Positions 17,794-28,290 are shown, counted from the stretch's first letter. The stretch: DNA of 64,000 nucleotides from Bog-473 sp963800725 (GCA_963800725.1 CAWDCE010000025.1:124001-188000), one strand, 5' to 3'. Translations and numbers: made by a program. Notes: a model not told the origin generated them from the letters alone.

Positions 17794-18789
17794 ATGGACT
17801 ATCGCCACCTCGGAAAATCAGGCATGCTCGTCTCGTCGCTGTCCTATGGGAACTGGATCACCCACGGGAGCCAGGTCGAAGAGGAGGCGGCGTTGGCCTG
17901 CGTCGAAGCCGCCCTCGAAGCGGGCATCACCACCTTTGACACCGCCGACGTCTACGCCATTGGTCGGGCCGAATCGGTCCTCGGTCGGGCCCTCAAACAC
18001 GTGCGGCGCGATTCCATCGAGATCTTCACCAAGGTCTACTGGCCGACCGGCCCGAACCCGAACAACCGGGGACTCTCGCGCAAGCACATCATCGAGTCGG
18101 TCCACGGTTCGCTCGAGCGGCTCCAGACCGACCACGTCGACCTGCTCCAGGCGCACCGCTACGACTACGCCACCCCGCTCGAAGAGACGTTGCGCGCCTT
18201 CGACGATCTCGTGCGCCAGGGCAAGGTGCACTACATCGGCGTGTCCGAGTGGTCGGCCGAGCAGATCGCCGACGCCTTGCATCTCGCCGACGAGATGGGC
18301 TTCGACCGCATCATCTCCAACCAGCCGCAGTACTCCTTGCTGTGGCGGGTCATCGAGGCCGAGGTCGTGCCGCTGTGCGAGAAGGAGGGCGTCGGCCAGA
18401 TCGTTTGGTCGCCGCTCTCCCAAGGGGTCCTCACCGGCAAGTACCTGCCCGGGGCGACTCCCCCCGAGCAGTCCCGTGCCGTCGGCGTCGAAGGTGGCGA
18501 GATGGCGTGGCTCTTGCGCGACGAGGTCCTCGAGCCCGTGGCGGCGTACGCCGAGCTGTGCCGGGCGGCCGGACACTCCCCCGCCGCGGTGGCCCTCGCC
18601 TGGGTGCTGCGCAATCAGAACGTCGCCAGCGCCATCATCGGGGCCAGCCGCCCCGAGCAGATCACAGAGAACGTCAAGGCACTCGACATCGAACTCGAAG
18701 ACGACTTCGTGGCCGAGATCGAAAGGGTGCTCGAGCCCACCACCTTGTTCGACCCCGCCTTCACCATCAGCCCGGCCGAGCGACCCTGA
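17794..18789 (+). CDS. Aldo/keto reductase, potassium-channel beta-subunit-like group
   Basis: A 331-residue NADPH-dependent TIM-barrel reductase starting MDYRHLGKSGMLVSSLSYGN. Catalytic residues are visible: Asp in FDTADVYAIGRAE near 48 with Tyr 53, Lys in IFTKVYW near 80, and His in LLQAHRYD near 120. The C-terminal cofactor site reads SAIIGASRPEQITENV. This arrangement matches the AKR6/KvAB and general-stress YhdN-like families. ATG 17794 is 37 bases from the divergent arfB start, so the promoters overlap. Substrate unknown; likely aldehyde detoxification. Confidence 0.9.
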   Translation: MDYRHLGKSGMLVSSLSYGNWITHGSQVEEEAALACVEAALEAGITTFDTADVYAIGRAESVLGRALKHVRRDSIEIFTKVYWPTGPNPNNRGLSRKHIIESVHGSLERLQTDHVDLLQAHRYDYATPLEETLRAFDDLVRQGKVHYIGVSEWSAEQIADALHLADEMGFDRIISNQPQYSLLWRVIEAEVVPLCEKEGVGQIVWSPLSQGVLTGKYLPGATPPEQSRAVGVEGGEMAWLLRDEVLEPVAAYAELCRAAGHSPAAVALAWVLRNQNVASAIIGASRPEQITENVKALDIELEDDFVAEIERVLEPTTLFDPAFTISPAERP

Positions 18790-18810
18790 GGTCCGCTCGA
18801 GCGGGGCGGC

Positions 18811-19280
18811 TCACCCCTCGCTATCGAAGCGCGAGCTGAAAGAGTGCACCGCCATCGTCGAGTGGATGCGGTGCTCTTCGAACACGCGCGCATGTACCCG
18901 GTGTGGGAAATCTGCCACCCCGCCTCGGTCTTCGCGTAGCGGTCCTCGTAAAAGGCGGTGCCCACGATCTCAATGTCGGCGGCTGCGACGATGACCCGGT
19001 CCTGGAGGTACCAGATACCGGTCGCCGTGTGCGCTGACGTCAGGTCTATTTCTGGGTGGTGGCCGTGGTGCTCGGTGACGATACCGGGGTTGCCGAGCGA
19101 TTTGGTCAGCCAGGCCACGATGGCGTCGCGACCTTCGAGCTTCGTCTTGCCATCTTCGTAGGCGGCGGTGCAATCCTCGGTCATCAGTTGGCCCAACTGG
19201 TCGAATTGCTTGAGGTCGAGGGTCCGAAAGTAGGCGTATTTGAGCCGACGGATGGCCTCGAACTCGTCTTGGGTGTCCAC
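18811..19280 (-). CDS. SnoaL/NTF2-like protein (one frame change near the end)
   Basis: A small cone-shaped-fold enzyme of about 156 residues. GTG 19280 starts VDTQDEFEAIRRLKYAYFRT, followed by TEDCTAAYEDGKTKLEGRDA and TATGIWYLQDRVIV, typical of the SnoaL-like family, whose members include hydratases, isomerases and dehydratases of steroids and polyketides. As given, the frame runs on to 18615 across the aldo/keto reductase. A frame change near 18887 instead gives VFEEHRIHSTMAVHSFSSRF ending at a stop at 18811-18813, which fits the family length. It is divergent from the Nudix gene. The substrate is unknown. Confidence 0.75.
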
Positions 19281-19377
19281 GCCGCGTTCCCTTCGCTCCA
19301 GGGCCGCTGCCGGCCCGAGCACAGGGTACCGCCACGGCGAGTTGGCTTCTCCGCCCAATCGACGTCAGCATGCTCAG

Positions 19378-19791
19378 GTGTCACAACGCCAGCGGATCGC
19401 CGCCTACGGGGTCTGCCTCGACGCCAACGACCGGTTGCTGTTGGCCCGGGCCGCCCCGCACCTCAACCTCGAGGGACGCTGGTTCCTCCCCGGCGGCGGC
19501 ATCGATCACGGCGAGAGCCCGACCGAAGCGCTCCGCCGAGAGCTGGCCGAAGAGGCCGGGCTGGTGATCGAGGTCGGTGACTTGTTCGGCGTCTTGTCCG
19601 ACGTACGCCGCCTCCCCAACGGTGACTCGCTCCACACGCTTCGCGTCATCTACGGGGTGGACTCATGGTCGGGGGAACTCCGTCCCGAAAAGCACGGCAC
19701 CACCGACGATGTTCGCTGGTTCACCCGCGCTGAACTGGCGAACCTCCCGTTAGCCTTCTACGTGCACGAGGTCATCGAAAGGTTCACATGA
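19378..19791 (+). CDS. Nudix hydrolase
   Basis: A 137-residue pyrophosphohydrolase with an almost perfect Nudix box: GGGIDHGESPTEALRRELAE followed by EAGL (G-x5-E-x7-REU-x-EE-x-GU) at residues 42-65. It cleaves a nucleoside diphosphate linked to another moiety. GTG 19378 was chosen as the first start after the divergent SnoaL-like gene that leaves the conserved strand RIAAYGVCLDANDRLLLARA complete. Its stop overlaps the start of the NADH dehydrogenase (ATGA at 19788), suggesting coupled translation. An NADH- or ADP-ribose-type substrate would fit that neighbour, but this is inference. Confidence 0.88.
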   Translation: MSQRQRIAAYGVCLDANDRLLLARAAPHLNLEGRWFLPGGGIDHGESPTEALRRELAEEAGLVIEVGDLFGVLSDVRRLPNGDSLHTLRVIYGVDSWSGELRPEKHGTTDDVRWFTRAELANLPLAFYVHEVIERFT

Positions 19792-21112
19792 GCGATCGCC
19801 CCGACGGCGACCAGCGACACCACGTGGTCATCGTCGGCGCCGGCTTCGGTGGGCTCTTCTGCGCCAAGGCACTGCGGCGGGTGCCGGTCCGGGTCACCCT
19901 CGTCGACCGCACCAATCACCATCTCTTCCAACCGCTGCTCTATCAGGTGGCCACCGGCATCTTGTCCGAGGGGCAGATCGCGCCGGCGACGCGAGACATC
20001 TTCCGCCACTACCCCTCCATGCGCATCATCTTGGGCGAGGTCACCGACATCGACGCCGAGTCCCGCGTCGTCGCCGTCACCGAACTCGATCATCGGGTCG
20101 ACGTCGCCTATGACAGCCTCGTCATCGCGGGCGGGGCAGCCTCGTCCTACTTCGGTCACGACGAGTTCGCCACCTTTGCGTCGGGCATGAAGACCCTCGA
20201 CGACGCCCTCTCTTTGCGCGGGCAGATCTTCGGCGCCTTCGAGCGGGCCGAAGCCGAGCTCGACGAGGCCGAGCGGCGGCGCCTGATGACCTTTGTGGTG
20301 GTCGGGGGCGGCCCCACCGGCGTCGAGATGGCGGGGCAACTCAAGGAGCTGGCCCGGCGCGCCCTGCACCGCAACTACCGGCGCATCGATCCGACCATGA
20401 CCCGCGTCGTGCTGGTCGAAGGCGGCGATGCGCTGGTGGCGACGATGGGTCCTCGGCTTTCGAAAATGACCCAGCGCGACCTGACCAAACTGGGCATCGA
20501 GGTCCACCTCGGCGCCATGGTCACCGCCATGGATGCGAACTGCGTACAAGTGACCACCGCGGACGGCACACGCCACGAGATCGAGGCGGCCACCAAGATC
20601 TGGGCCGCGGGCACCGTGGCGTCACCGCTCGCGTCGCACATCGCCGAGCGCACCGGTGCGACGCTGAACCGGCGGGGCCAGGTGGAGGTCAACGTCGACT
20701 GTTCGGTGCCCGGCCACGAAGAGATCTTCGTGGTCGGCGACATGATGGCGCTCGACGACCTGCCCGGTGTGGCCGAGGTCGCCATGCAGTCGGGAGTCCA
20801 TGCGGCCCACTGCATCGAACATCGCCTCGATGGTGACTTGGGCACCCGCCCGTTCCGCTATCGCGATTTGGGCACCCTGGCCGCCTCTCGCGCTTTCGGG
20901 CGGTGGCCAAGATCGGACCGCTGCGCATCGGGGGCTTCATTGGGTGGGTGCTGTGGTTGGTGGTCCATGTCACCTTCTTGACCGGGTTCAAGAACCGATT
21001 CGGCGCCCTGACCCGGTGGTTCATCAGCTTTGTGGGTCGGGGCCGCTATGAGCGGGCGCTGACGGGGCCCTGGGAGGTCGGCAAGGGTCGCGGAGGCAGC
21101 GAACCTGCGTAG
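19788..21112 (+). CDS. ndh: Type II NADH dehydrogenase (one frame change near the end)
   Basis: A single-subunit, non-proton-pumping NADH:quinone oxidoreductase at the inner face of the membrane. The FAD motif VVIVGAGFGGLFCAKAL is at residue 13 and NHHLFQPLLYQVATG near 43. The NADH motif VVVGGGPTGVEMAGQLKEL is near 168 and the second FAD contact VVGDMMALD near 310. The frame breaks near 20890. The membrane-anchoring C-terminus (GGFIGWVLWLVVHVTFLTGF) continues in the next frame to 21112. Reassembled length is about 441 residues, normal for bacterial NDH-2. It overlaps the Nudix gene and lies 40 bases before an acyl-CoA dehydrogenase. Confidence 0.9.
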
Positions 21113-21152
21113 GCTCGATTGGGCCACCCAGGACCAGACTGCCGAGGGCCAC

Positions 21153-22400
21153 ATGCCAATCAACGTCACACCAATCGCCTCACTGAGCGACCGCATCAAC
21201 GACATCCGGATGCGCACCGCCCGGATCGTCAACGAGGAGATCCTCCCCAACGAGGCCGCGCTGTGGGTCGGCCGCCGACCCGACGTCAGCGACGAAGAGC
21301 GCACCGAAGCCAGGCGGCTGCGCGAACGGGTGCAGGACCGGGTCAAGGCTGAGGGTCTGTGGGCGCCCCACCTTCCCCCCGAATACGGCGGCATGGGCAT
21401 CGACTTCTTGGCGCATGCCTACATGAACGAGATCCTCGCCTACGCCATGGGGGCGGCCGCGCTCTTCGGCGTCGTGGCACCGAATTCGGGGAACCAGACC
21501 ATCTTGGCCAAGTACGGCACCGATGCGCAGAAGGAGAAGTGGCTCCTCCCGCTCGTCGAAGGCACCATGCAGTCGGGGTTCTCGATGACCGAGCCGGACA
21601 ACGCGGGGTCCGACCCGCGCTCCATCAAGACCTCAGCGGTCCTCGACGGCGACGAGTGGGTCATCAACGGGCACAAGTGGTTCACCTCCAACGGCCTGGC
21701 CGCGGACTTCTTCATCGTGATGTGCCGGGCCGCCGACACCAACGACGAGCGGCCCGGCCGCATGGTCCAGATCATCGTGCCGACCTCGACCCCGGGGGTC
21801 ACCATCGTGCGGGGGATCGGCATCTGGGGCTCGCGCTCGTCGGATCACTGCGAGGTGCGCTACGACAATGTGCGGGTCCCAAAGAAGAACGTGTCGGCCT
21901 GGTCGGCGACGGCCATCGGGCGGCCCAGGATCGACTCGGGGCCGGCCGCATCATTCCACTGCATGAATTCGGTCGGGCAGATGTGGCGGGCCTTCGACCT
22001 CATGATCGAGCGCCTGCTCACCCGAGAGGTCCACGGTGGGCTGTTGAAGGACAAGCAGTTCATGCAGGGTTTCGTGGCCGACAGCTACACCGACATCCAG
22101 GCGGCCCGGCTCTTGACCATCCACGCCGCGGAGAAGGTGGAGCGTGGTGACCCCCAGGCCCGGACCGAGATCTCCTCGATCAAGGTCTTCGTGCCGGCGG
22201 CCTATGCCCGGGTGGTCGATCGGGCCATCCAGGTCTGGGGAGCGGCCGGGGTGTCCAATGACCTCCCCCTGGCTGCGATGTACCTCGGGGCCCGCACGCT
22301 GCGCCTGGCCGACGGCCCCGACGAAGTGCACCGCATCTTGATCGCGAAGAACGTGCTCGGGCACTACGAAAAGGGTGAGAGCTGGGACTTCGCCGGCTGA
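21153..22400 (+). CDS. Acyl-CoA dehydrogenase
   Basis: A 415-residue FAD enzyme that forms the alpha,beta double bond in acyl-CoA esters. Landmarks are APHLPPEYGGMGIDFLAHAY near residue 69, the flavin-binding SGFSMTEPDNAGSD near 138, VINGHKWFTSNG near 170 and GTRTLRLADGPDEVH-like sequence near 385 (read as ARTLRLADGPDEVHR). The catalytic glutamate position is not certain from motif alone. It is closer to the ACAD10/11-like long group than to short-chain enzymes. It follows ndh by 40 bases on the same strand, which may couple electron release to the quinone pool, although ETF normally mediates. Confidence 0.9.
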   Translation: MPINVTPIASLSDRINDIRMRTARIVNEEILPNEAALWVGRRPDVSDEERTEARRLRERVQDRVKAEGLWAPHLPPEYGGMGIDFLAHAYMNEILAYAMGAAALFGVVAPNSGNQTILAKYGTDAQKEKWLLPLVEGTMQSGFSMTEPDNAGSDPRSIKTSAVLDGDEWVINGHKWFTSNGLAADFFIVMCRAADTNDERPGRMVQIIVPTSTPGVTIVRGIGIWGSRSSDHCEVRYDNVRVPKKNVSAWSATAIGRPRIDSGPAASFHCMNSVGQMWRAFDLMIERLLTREVHGGLLKDKQFMQGFVADSYTDIQAARLLTIHAAEKVERGDPQARTEISSIKVFVPAAYARVVDRAIQVWGAAGVSNDLPLAAMYLGARTLRLADGPDEVHRILIAKNVLGHYEKGESWDFAG

Positions 22401-22470
22401 GCCGGATCCGCACCCTGGGGCCGATGCCCTCCCGCACCAGCCGACACACCCGATGACTACGGTCTGCGCC

Positions 22471-23594
22471 ATGGCCAGATTCCTCCACAGTGCCGACTGG
22501 CAGCTCGGCCCGGCACTTTCTCTCCGGCGAGGCCCAGGCCCGCTTCACCGCGGCCCGCATCGAGGCGATTCGCAACATCGCGAGCCTCGCCGAGCAGAGG
22601 CTGCTCCTTCGTCGTGGGGCGGCGATCGTCTTCGATCGAACCAGGTCGAGCGCCAGGTCGTCGTCCGTTCGCTCGAGGCCATGCGCACCACGCCCGCCGT
22701 CACCTTCTTCTTGCTTCCGGGAAATCACGACCCGCTCGATGCCGCATCGGTGTTCAAATCGAGGACCTTCATCGACAATTGCCCGCCCAACGTGGTGGTC
22801 GTGGGCGACTCCGCGCCATTGAGGGTGGCGCCGGGCGTCGAGCTCGTCGGCGCGCCGTGGGTGAACAAACGACCGCTCGTCGACCTGGTGGGCTCCGCCG
22901 TCGGCGGACTCGACGCCGACGGGACCGTGCGGATCGTGCTCGGCCACGGGGCGGTCGACTCGCTGTCGCCCGACCCCAACAACCCCGCGCTGATCGTCGA
23001 ACGCGACCCTCGAACGGGCGATTGACGCGGACGGTGCACTACGTCGCCCTCGGTGACCGTCACTCCTGCACCGAGATCGGCACCACGGGCCGCATCTGGT
23101 ACTCGGGTGCGCCCGAGCCGACCGACTACGACGAGATCGACCCCGGCCTATGTCTTGGTGGTCGACGTCGATGACCACGCCATCTCGGTGACCCGCCATT
23201 TCGTTGGTACCTGGCACTTCGTGCGCGAGCACTACGAGGTGGCCGGGAGCGCCGATGTGACCCGGGTCGAGCAATTCCTGGCCGACCTCCCACAAGTCGC
23301 GCACCATTGTCAAACTCTCCTTGGTCGGGCAGCTTTCCCTGGCCGAAATGGCCCGATTGGACGAAATCCTCGACCGCGCCGCGGACCTTTTTCGCGGCGA
23401 TTGAACGATGGAGCGGCGCAGCGACCTGGTGGCTCTCCCCGACGACGACGATTTCGGGGGCATGCAGCCTCGGGCTTCGCCGCGGCGGGGCTCGACGACC
23501 TGCGTCAACTCGGCGAAGGTACCGGCGACGCCACGGAAGCCGCTCGCGATGCGTTGCGCCTGCTGTGGCGACTGGCCGAGGTGCGGGCCGCTAG
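22471..23594 (+). pseudogene. sbcD: SbcD/YhaO-like DNA-repair nuclease, broken by several frame changes
   Basis: A calcineurin-type metallophosphoesterase, the nuclease partner of an SMC-like ATPase. Metal-binding motifs are recognisable across frames: MARFLHSADWQLG from ATG 22471, FFLLPGNHDPLDAASVF near 22710, IVLGHGAVDSLSPDPNN near 22935 and VHYVALGDRHSCTEIG near 23035. The C-terminal cap domain includes KSRTIVKLSLVGQLSLAEMA near 23296. At least four frame changes (about 22515, 22625, 23020, 23290 and later) interrupt it. It ends near 23594, directly before the ATPase. Reassembled size is about 370 residues, normal for SbcD-like proteins. The density of breaks is the highest in the window. 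Confidence 0.7.
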
Positions 23595-23598
23595 ACCC

Positions 23599-26223
23599 AT
23601 CGGATCCGGCTACACAACTACCGCGGGGTCGCGACGTGCGAAGTGGAGTTCGGTGACGTCGGTGTCACCATCATCGAAGGGGACAATGAGATCGGCAAGA
23701 CATCGATCACCGAGGCCATCGACCTCATTGTGGCCGAGCGGACGACTCGACGAAGCGCTCCATCAAGGCCATCAAGCCGGTCCACAAAGACGTCGGCGCC
23801 GAAGTCCAGATCGAACTGACGACCGGGCCCTATCGACTCATCTACTCAAGCGCTCGGCATAAGCAAAGAGAGACCGTGCTCGAGATCCTCGAGCCGGCGC
23901 GCGCCCAGTTCACCGGCCGCGAGGCCCATGACAAGGTGCGCCCGCTCCTCGACGAGACGCTCGACGGACCCCTCTTCGACGCCCTGCGCTTACGTCAAGG
24001 GGTCGAACTCGAACAGGCGGCGTTCGCCGGGGGATCACTCGGTCGGGCGCTCGACCTGGCCGCCGGCGGAGACGCCGCGGGCGGAACGCGAAGACGGCCT
24101 GTGGGAGCGGATCACCGCGGAGCGCAATCGCTACTTCACCCCGACCGGCCACGAGCGGGTCGAGCGCACGGCGTTGCGGACCGAGGTCGCCAATGCGCGG
24201 ACCCGGGTCGATGAGCTCGAAGCCACGCTGGCGGGCTTCGAAGACGACGCCGCCCAGGTCGCTCGCCTACGGAGCGAGGCGGCAACCCTGGCCGAGCAAT
24301 TGGTGGCCCAGGATCGGATCGAAGCGGATCTCGCGGGGCGACTCGAGTCCATCGAGCGTCGGCGCAGCGACCTTGCGCAACGACTCGCCGGACGCGACAC
24401 GGCGACGGCGGTGCTGGACGGTGCCGAGGCGCTCAGTTCCGCCCGCACCGACCTGGTCGAGCGGGCCAACAACACCCAGCGCGCCGTCAGCGAACTCGAA
24501 GCGGCCGTGGCGCGGGCCGAGCCTGCACGCGAGCAGGCTGAATCGGCCCGGCGGGCGGCGGGCGATCGGTTCGCCGAGGCCAAGGAGGCCCTGGCCGCGG
24601 CCGAAGCGGATCAACGTCGAGCGGGTGCGGACCGCGATTACCGGCGCGAGCAGATTGAAGTGGCCCAACTCACCGAACGCCTCGATCGCGTCAACGAGGC
24701 CGAGCGCCGTCGTGCGGCGGCGGCCGAGGTCATTGCGGCAAGTTCGGTGGACGACGCTTTGGTCGAGCGCATCGCCGCGGCCGAACTCGACGTCGCCCGG
24801 GCCGAGGCGTCGGTCTCAACCGGGGCCACCAAGGTGACGGCGTCGGCATTGTCCAAAGTCAGCATTGAGGTCGATGGGGTGCCCGTGACCTGGGAGGCGG
24901 GCAGCGAGCACGAGCTCAGTGTGCTCGACGCCACCGAGCTGCGCGTTCTCGAGCAGATCTCATTGCACATCAAGGCGGGTGCGGGGGCCAGCGATCTGGC
25001 TCAGCGCCTGGCCGACGCCAAAGCCGTGCTCGGATCGATTTGCGCGGAGGGCCAGGTGGCCGGTCTGGCCGAGGCACGCCACCTCGCGGCCGCCCGCAAC
25101 GACGCCCAGCGCGTCATCACCGACGCCGACAAGTCGATTGCCCAGGACCTGCGCGACCTCACCGTCGATGAATTGGCGAGAAAAGTTGGCGGCCTTACCC
25201 GGCGCATTGGCGACTATGAGGCCACACGGTCGGCGGATCCGCGGCGTGCCGGCGGACCTCGAATCGGCCCAGCGGTTGGCCCAGCGCTGTGATGGCGCAC
25301 TCGACCAAGCCCGCCAAAGGTTCGCCCACTGCGAAGCCGAGTGGTCGTCGGCGTCGAGTGCGGTCCAAGAGATGGACCTCGGGGACGCCACCAACATGGC
25401 CCGACTCGACCAGGCGAGCGTGGCACTGCGCGAGGTGCACACCGCCCTGGCCGACGCCCGAGCCCGCTCGTCAGACGATGCGCTCGCCCGCACGCTCGCC
25501 GACGCGCGGCGCGAACTCGGGCGTTGTGCGGGCGACGTGGCCGAAGCAGAGTCCCTGCTCGCGGCCGAGGACCCCGACTCGGTCGAAGAGTTGCTGCGCA
25601 ATGCCCGAGCCGTCAAGTCCCGCCTCGCCGACGAGCGTCACGACGTCGAACTCAAGGCACGAGACGTCGCGACCAAACTGGCCGTTCGGGGCGAGGAGGG
25701 TCTGGCCGGCGCACTCGATGCGGCCAAGTCCGAACTGGTCCACCTCAGCGTGCACTACGAGCGCCTCGAGCAGCGTGCGCTCGGCGCCAAGATGCTCTAC
25801 GACACGTTTGCCCGGCGGCGCGACGAAGCCCATCTGCGCTACGTGGCTCCGTTTCGAGAGCAGATTGAACGCTTCGGCCGCTTGGTGTTCGACCCGACCT
25901 TCGAGGTGGCACTCGACGCGGATCTGCGCATCGCCACGCGCACCGTGGCGGGGGTCACCCTCCCCTTTGCGGACCTGAGCACCGGCGCCAAAGAGCAGCT
26001 CGGGCTCATCAGCCGCCTCGCCTGCGCGTCCATTGTGTCGAGTGATGGCGGGGCCCCGGTCATCTTCGACGACGCGCTCGGGTGGAGCGACCCGGACAAA
26101 CTCAGCCGAATGGGCGCGGTGATCTCCCTGGCCGGTCGGTCCTGCCAGATCATCGTGCTCACCTGCACACCTGGCCGTTACGCGGGTGTCGGCAACGCCA
26201 GGGTCGTCGCGCTGGAACGCTGA
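23599..26223 (+). pseudogene. SbcC/YhaN-like SMC ATPase, broken by about four frame changes
   Basis: An ABC-type ATPase of about 875 residues, partner of the SbcD-like nuclease. Walker A IIEGDNEIGKTSITEA is near 23690. A long coiled coil runs from about 24130 to 24790. A central beta-rich segment, SKVSIEVDGVPVTWEAG near 24855, takes the place of a hinge, and a second coiled coil follows. The ABC signature LSTGAKEQLGLISRLACA is near 25980 and Walker B APVIFDDALGWSD near 26055. No CxxC zinc hook is visible. The start appears as AT-CGG at 23599; one missing G would give MRIRLHNYRG, the expected opening. Frame changes lie near 23600, 23737, 24078 and 25235. Confidence 0.75.
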
Positions 26224-26232
26224 GGTGACGGG

Positions 26233-27489
26233 TCAGCCCGGTGCGCGCACCTGGTATTCGGCCTTCCACCACCGCGCCGCGGCAATCTCGGCCGGGTCGC
26301 TACGCAACGTCGGGTCCTGTCCGAGGTCGGCGGGCGTCGGGCCGACCCGCTCGGCAATGGGGGCAAGCTTGGCCAGGTCGAAGTTGTAACACCGGGCGGC
26401 GGTCTCGCCCAAGAGCTTGCGGGCGTCTTCGACCGGCACGCCGGCGAAATCGCTGCGCAGCTTCTCGAGCGTGTGCGGCCAGGTACCTTCGGGGTGCGGA
26501 TAGTCGGTCCCCCACATGACGACGTCACACCCGAGGATGTGGCGGCGGCGGATCTCCTCCCTCGACATCGTCGAGGCGCCAATGAAGAGGTTCTCCCCGA
26601 AATAGTCCGAGGGCAACTTGGAGATCTTGCCGGCAAGGAGGGCCGCCATCTTCTTGGTGGTGTGGCCACCGCCCATGTACTGGTCCCACTTCCACATCAT
26701 GTCCGCAGCCCAATAGGCCGCCGCCTCGGTGACCACGTACTTGAGTCCGGGAAAGCGCTCGAACACGCCGGAGAACAACAGATGCCACATGGGGCGCGTG
26801 GCCCACCAGACCACCTCGGCCAGGTAGATCCCGATGTTGCCGTTGTACTCGTCTTGGGGGGCCTCACCCGAGTGGGTGTGGACGGGGAACGAAGCGGCCT
26901 GGCAGGCCGCCCACACCGGGTCGTAGTCGGGGTGGTTATAGGGCGCAAGGTCGTGCCACATGGTCGGGACCATGATCCCCTTGATGCCCGGTTGCTCGGC
27001 CAGCCACTCGATCTCTTCGACCGAGCGCTCGACGCTGTGGGTGATGGGCACCAAGGCAATGCCGCCATGGCGCTCGGGGCTTCGGCTGCACATCTCGGCG
27101 AGGAACCGGTTGTGGGCCCGGGCACCGGCGAAGGCCAGTTCGGGGTCGGTGATCGAGCCGGCGGAGAGCCCGGCACCGAAGGGCGGCGAGGCCATGCCGG
27201 TGATGGCGTCCGCGTCGGCGAACATCACTTCGGCCGACACCCCGTCCGCGTCGAGCTCCTTGTCGTGCTGGTCGATGTCCCACGCACCGCGCAGACCTTC
27301 GGCGTTCTCGGTCTCCCAGCCCATGATGTAGTCGTAATTCATTTTCAGCGCCTGGCTGCGGTTGGCTTCGCGCTCGGCCAGGTACTCGTCGAACTGCGCG
27401 TGGTATTGCGCGTCGAGGTAGGGGCGGTACTGGTCGCAGGGCAGGCCGGCGTGGGCGTCGGCCGAGATGATCGTGTAGCGCTCACTCAT
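26233..27489 (-). CDS. Metal-dependent amidohydrolase (amidohydrolase_2 type)
   Basis: A 418-residue TIM-barrel hydrolase or decarboxylase of the ACMSD/amidohydrolase-2 family. The start MSERYTIISADAHAGLP (ATG 27489) has the divergent D-x-H metal site. FPVHTHSGEAP near residue 205 supplies histidines, FPGLKYVVTEAAAYW a conserved edge, and MWGTDYPHPEGTWP near 340 the catalytic aspartate. Members hydrolyse or decarboxylate ring compounds. ATG overlaps the stop of the acetoacetate-decarboxylase-like gene (ATGA), so the two are coupled. A paralogue with the same opening lies at 29006-30238. No signal peptide. Confidence 0.88.
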   Translation of the reverse strand: MSERYTIISADAHAGLPCDQYRPYLDAQYHAQFDEYLAEREANRSQALKMNYDYIMGWETENAEGLRGAWDIDQHDKELDADGVSAEVMFADADAITGMASPPFGAGLSAGSITDPELAFAGARAHNRFLAEMCSRSPERHGGIALVPITHSVERSVEEIEWLAEQPGIKGIMVPTMWHDLAPYNHPDYDPVWAACQAASFPVHTHSGEAPQDEYNGNIGIYLAEVVWWATRPMWHLLFSGVFERFPGLKYVVTEAAAYWAADMMWKWDQYMGGGHTTKKMAALLAGKISKLPSDYFGENLFIGASTMSREEIRRRHILGCDVVMWGTDYPHPEGTWPHTLEKLRSDFAGVPVEDARKLLGETAARCYNFDLAKLAPIAERVGPTPADLGQDPTLRSDPAEIAAARWWKAEYQVRAPG

Positions 27490-28262
27490 TGCTTCGCCCC
27501 GAGCACCGAGAGGTCGTCGTAGCGCTGATGAAGGTAGGGAGCGAGGTCGGTCCGCGGCACCGGTCCGATGATCCGCCCCACCTGGGTCGAGGCCCGCTCC
27601 GTCCAGTTGAGGTCGACCATGCGGCGGATCACGAGGTCGGCGATGGGGTCGAGCGGGGCTTCTTTGATGACCAGCTCGCCCTCGATGCCCTCGTGCAACC
27701 TGGTCCGTTCCGTCTTCTCGCCGTAGACCAAGAGCGGATCCTGGTCGAGCTGGCCCGGGGTCTCGGCCGACGGCGAGCACTTGAACCAGAAGTCGACCTT
27801 GTTGAGCTCGTAGTTCTCGCGGGTCTCGTTGACCTGACCGACGATCTCGCACAACAGGTAACCCATGCGCGAGATGCGGGCCTCGACCCGCTGGCCGTCG
27901 CGCACCACCTCGATGTCGGCGAGCTTCTTGGGCTCGCCGTAGGTCTCGCGCCCGCCAATGGTCGACTGCTCGGTCGTCATGGGCATGAAGATCGGGTATT
28001 CACCAATGCGGTCGCCGTGGCGCGCCTGGACCCCGATCCACCCGGCACCAAAGACGGGCAGCCCGGGCATCTCGACCCTGGTGATGGTGAAGCGCACCAA
28101 GGGTCGCGGGCCGATCTCAAGCGGTGGCGGCAGTATCGCCGCGATGATTTCGGGGTCGGTCTCGTAGATGGCGGTGACCGCCTCGGACCAGATGTCCGCC
28201 TTCTTGGCGGCGATCTCGTGGCTGACCTGCTCGCGCCGCGCTGCGTACCTGATGGTGTCCAT
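27486..28262 (-). CDS. Acetoacetate decarboxylase-like protein
   Basis: A 258-residue protein of the acetoacetate decarboxylase (ADC) family. ATG 28262 follows a strong GAAGGGAGGG ribosome site. The family's lysine region is present as ETYGEPKKLADIEV near residue 107, where the Schiff-base lysine is expected. Conserved IGEYPIFMPM near 85 and LVRFTITRVEMPGLPVFGAG near 55 fit the fold. ADC-like proteins beyond true acetoacetate decarboxylase act on other 3-keto acids or as aldolases/hydratases, so the substrate is open. It is first in an operon with the amidohydrolase, and an operator-like site sits 14 bases before its start. Confidence 0.85.
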   Translation of the reverse strand: MDTIRYAARREQVSHEIAAKKADIWSEAVTAIYETDPEIIAAILPPPLEIGPRPLVRFTITRVEMPGLPVFGAGWIGVQARHGDRIGEYPIFMPMTTEQSTIGGRETYGEPKKLADIEVVRDGQRVEARISRMGYLLCEIVGQVNETRENYELNKVDFWFKCSPSAETPGQLDQDPLLVYGEKTERTRLHEGIEGELVIKEAPLDPIADLVIRRMVDLNWTERASTQVGRIIGPVPRTDLAPYLHQRYDDLSVLGAKQ

Positions 28263-28275
28263 ATGCCCTCCCTTC

Positions 28276-28290
28276 TGTAACACTGTTCCA
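28276..28290. promoter_or_regulatory. Operator-like site 1, probable TetR target
   Basis: TGTAACACTGTTCCA is a near-palindrome (TG-n-AACA-n-TGTT-n-CA, 12 of 15 positions symmetric). It lies in the 69-base divergent region between the ADC-like gene and the TetR gene. An almost identical sequence recurs at 31186-31200, before the SDR-amidohydrolase operon (12 of 15 identical, 15 of 18 counting the shared TCT-type flank). TetR proteins usually bind such sites and repress both sides. Regulator assignment is inference from position. Confidence 0.6.

Noticed and set aside
26473..27522. 349-codon plus-strand open frame
   Set aside because: Lies wholly antisense to the amidohydrolase, which has clear catalytic motifs.
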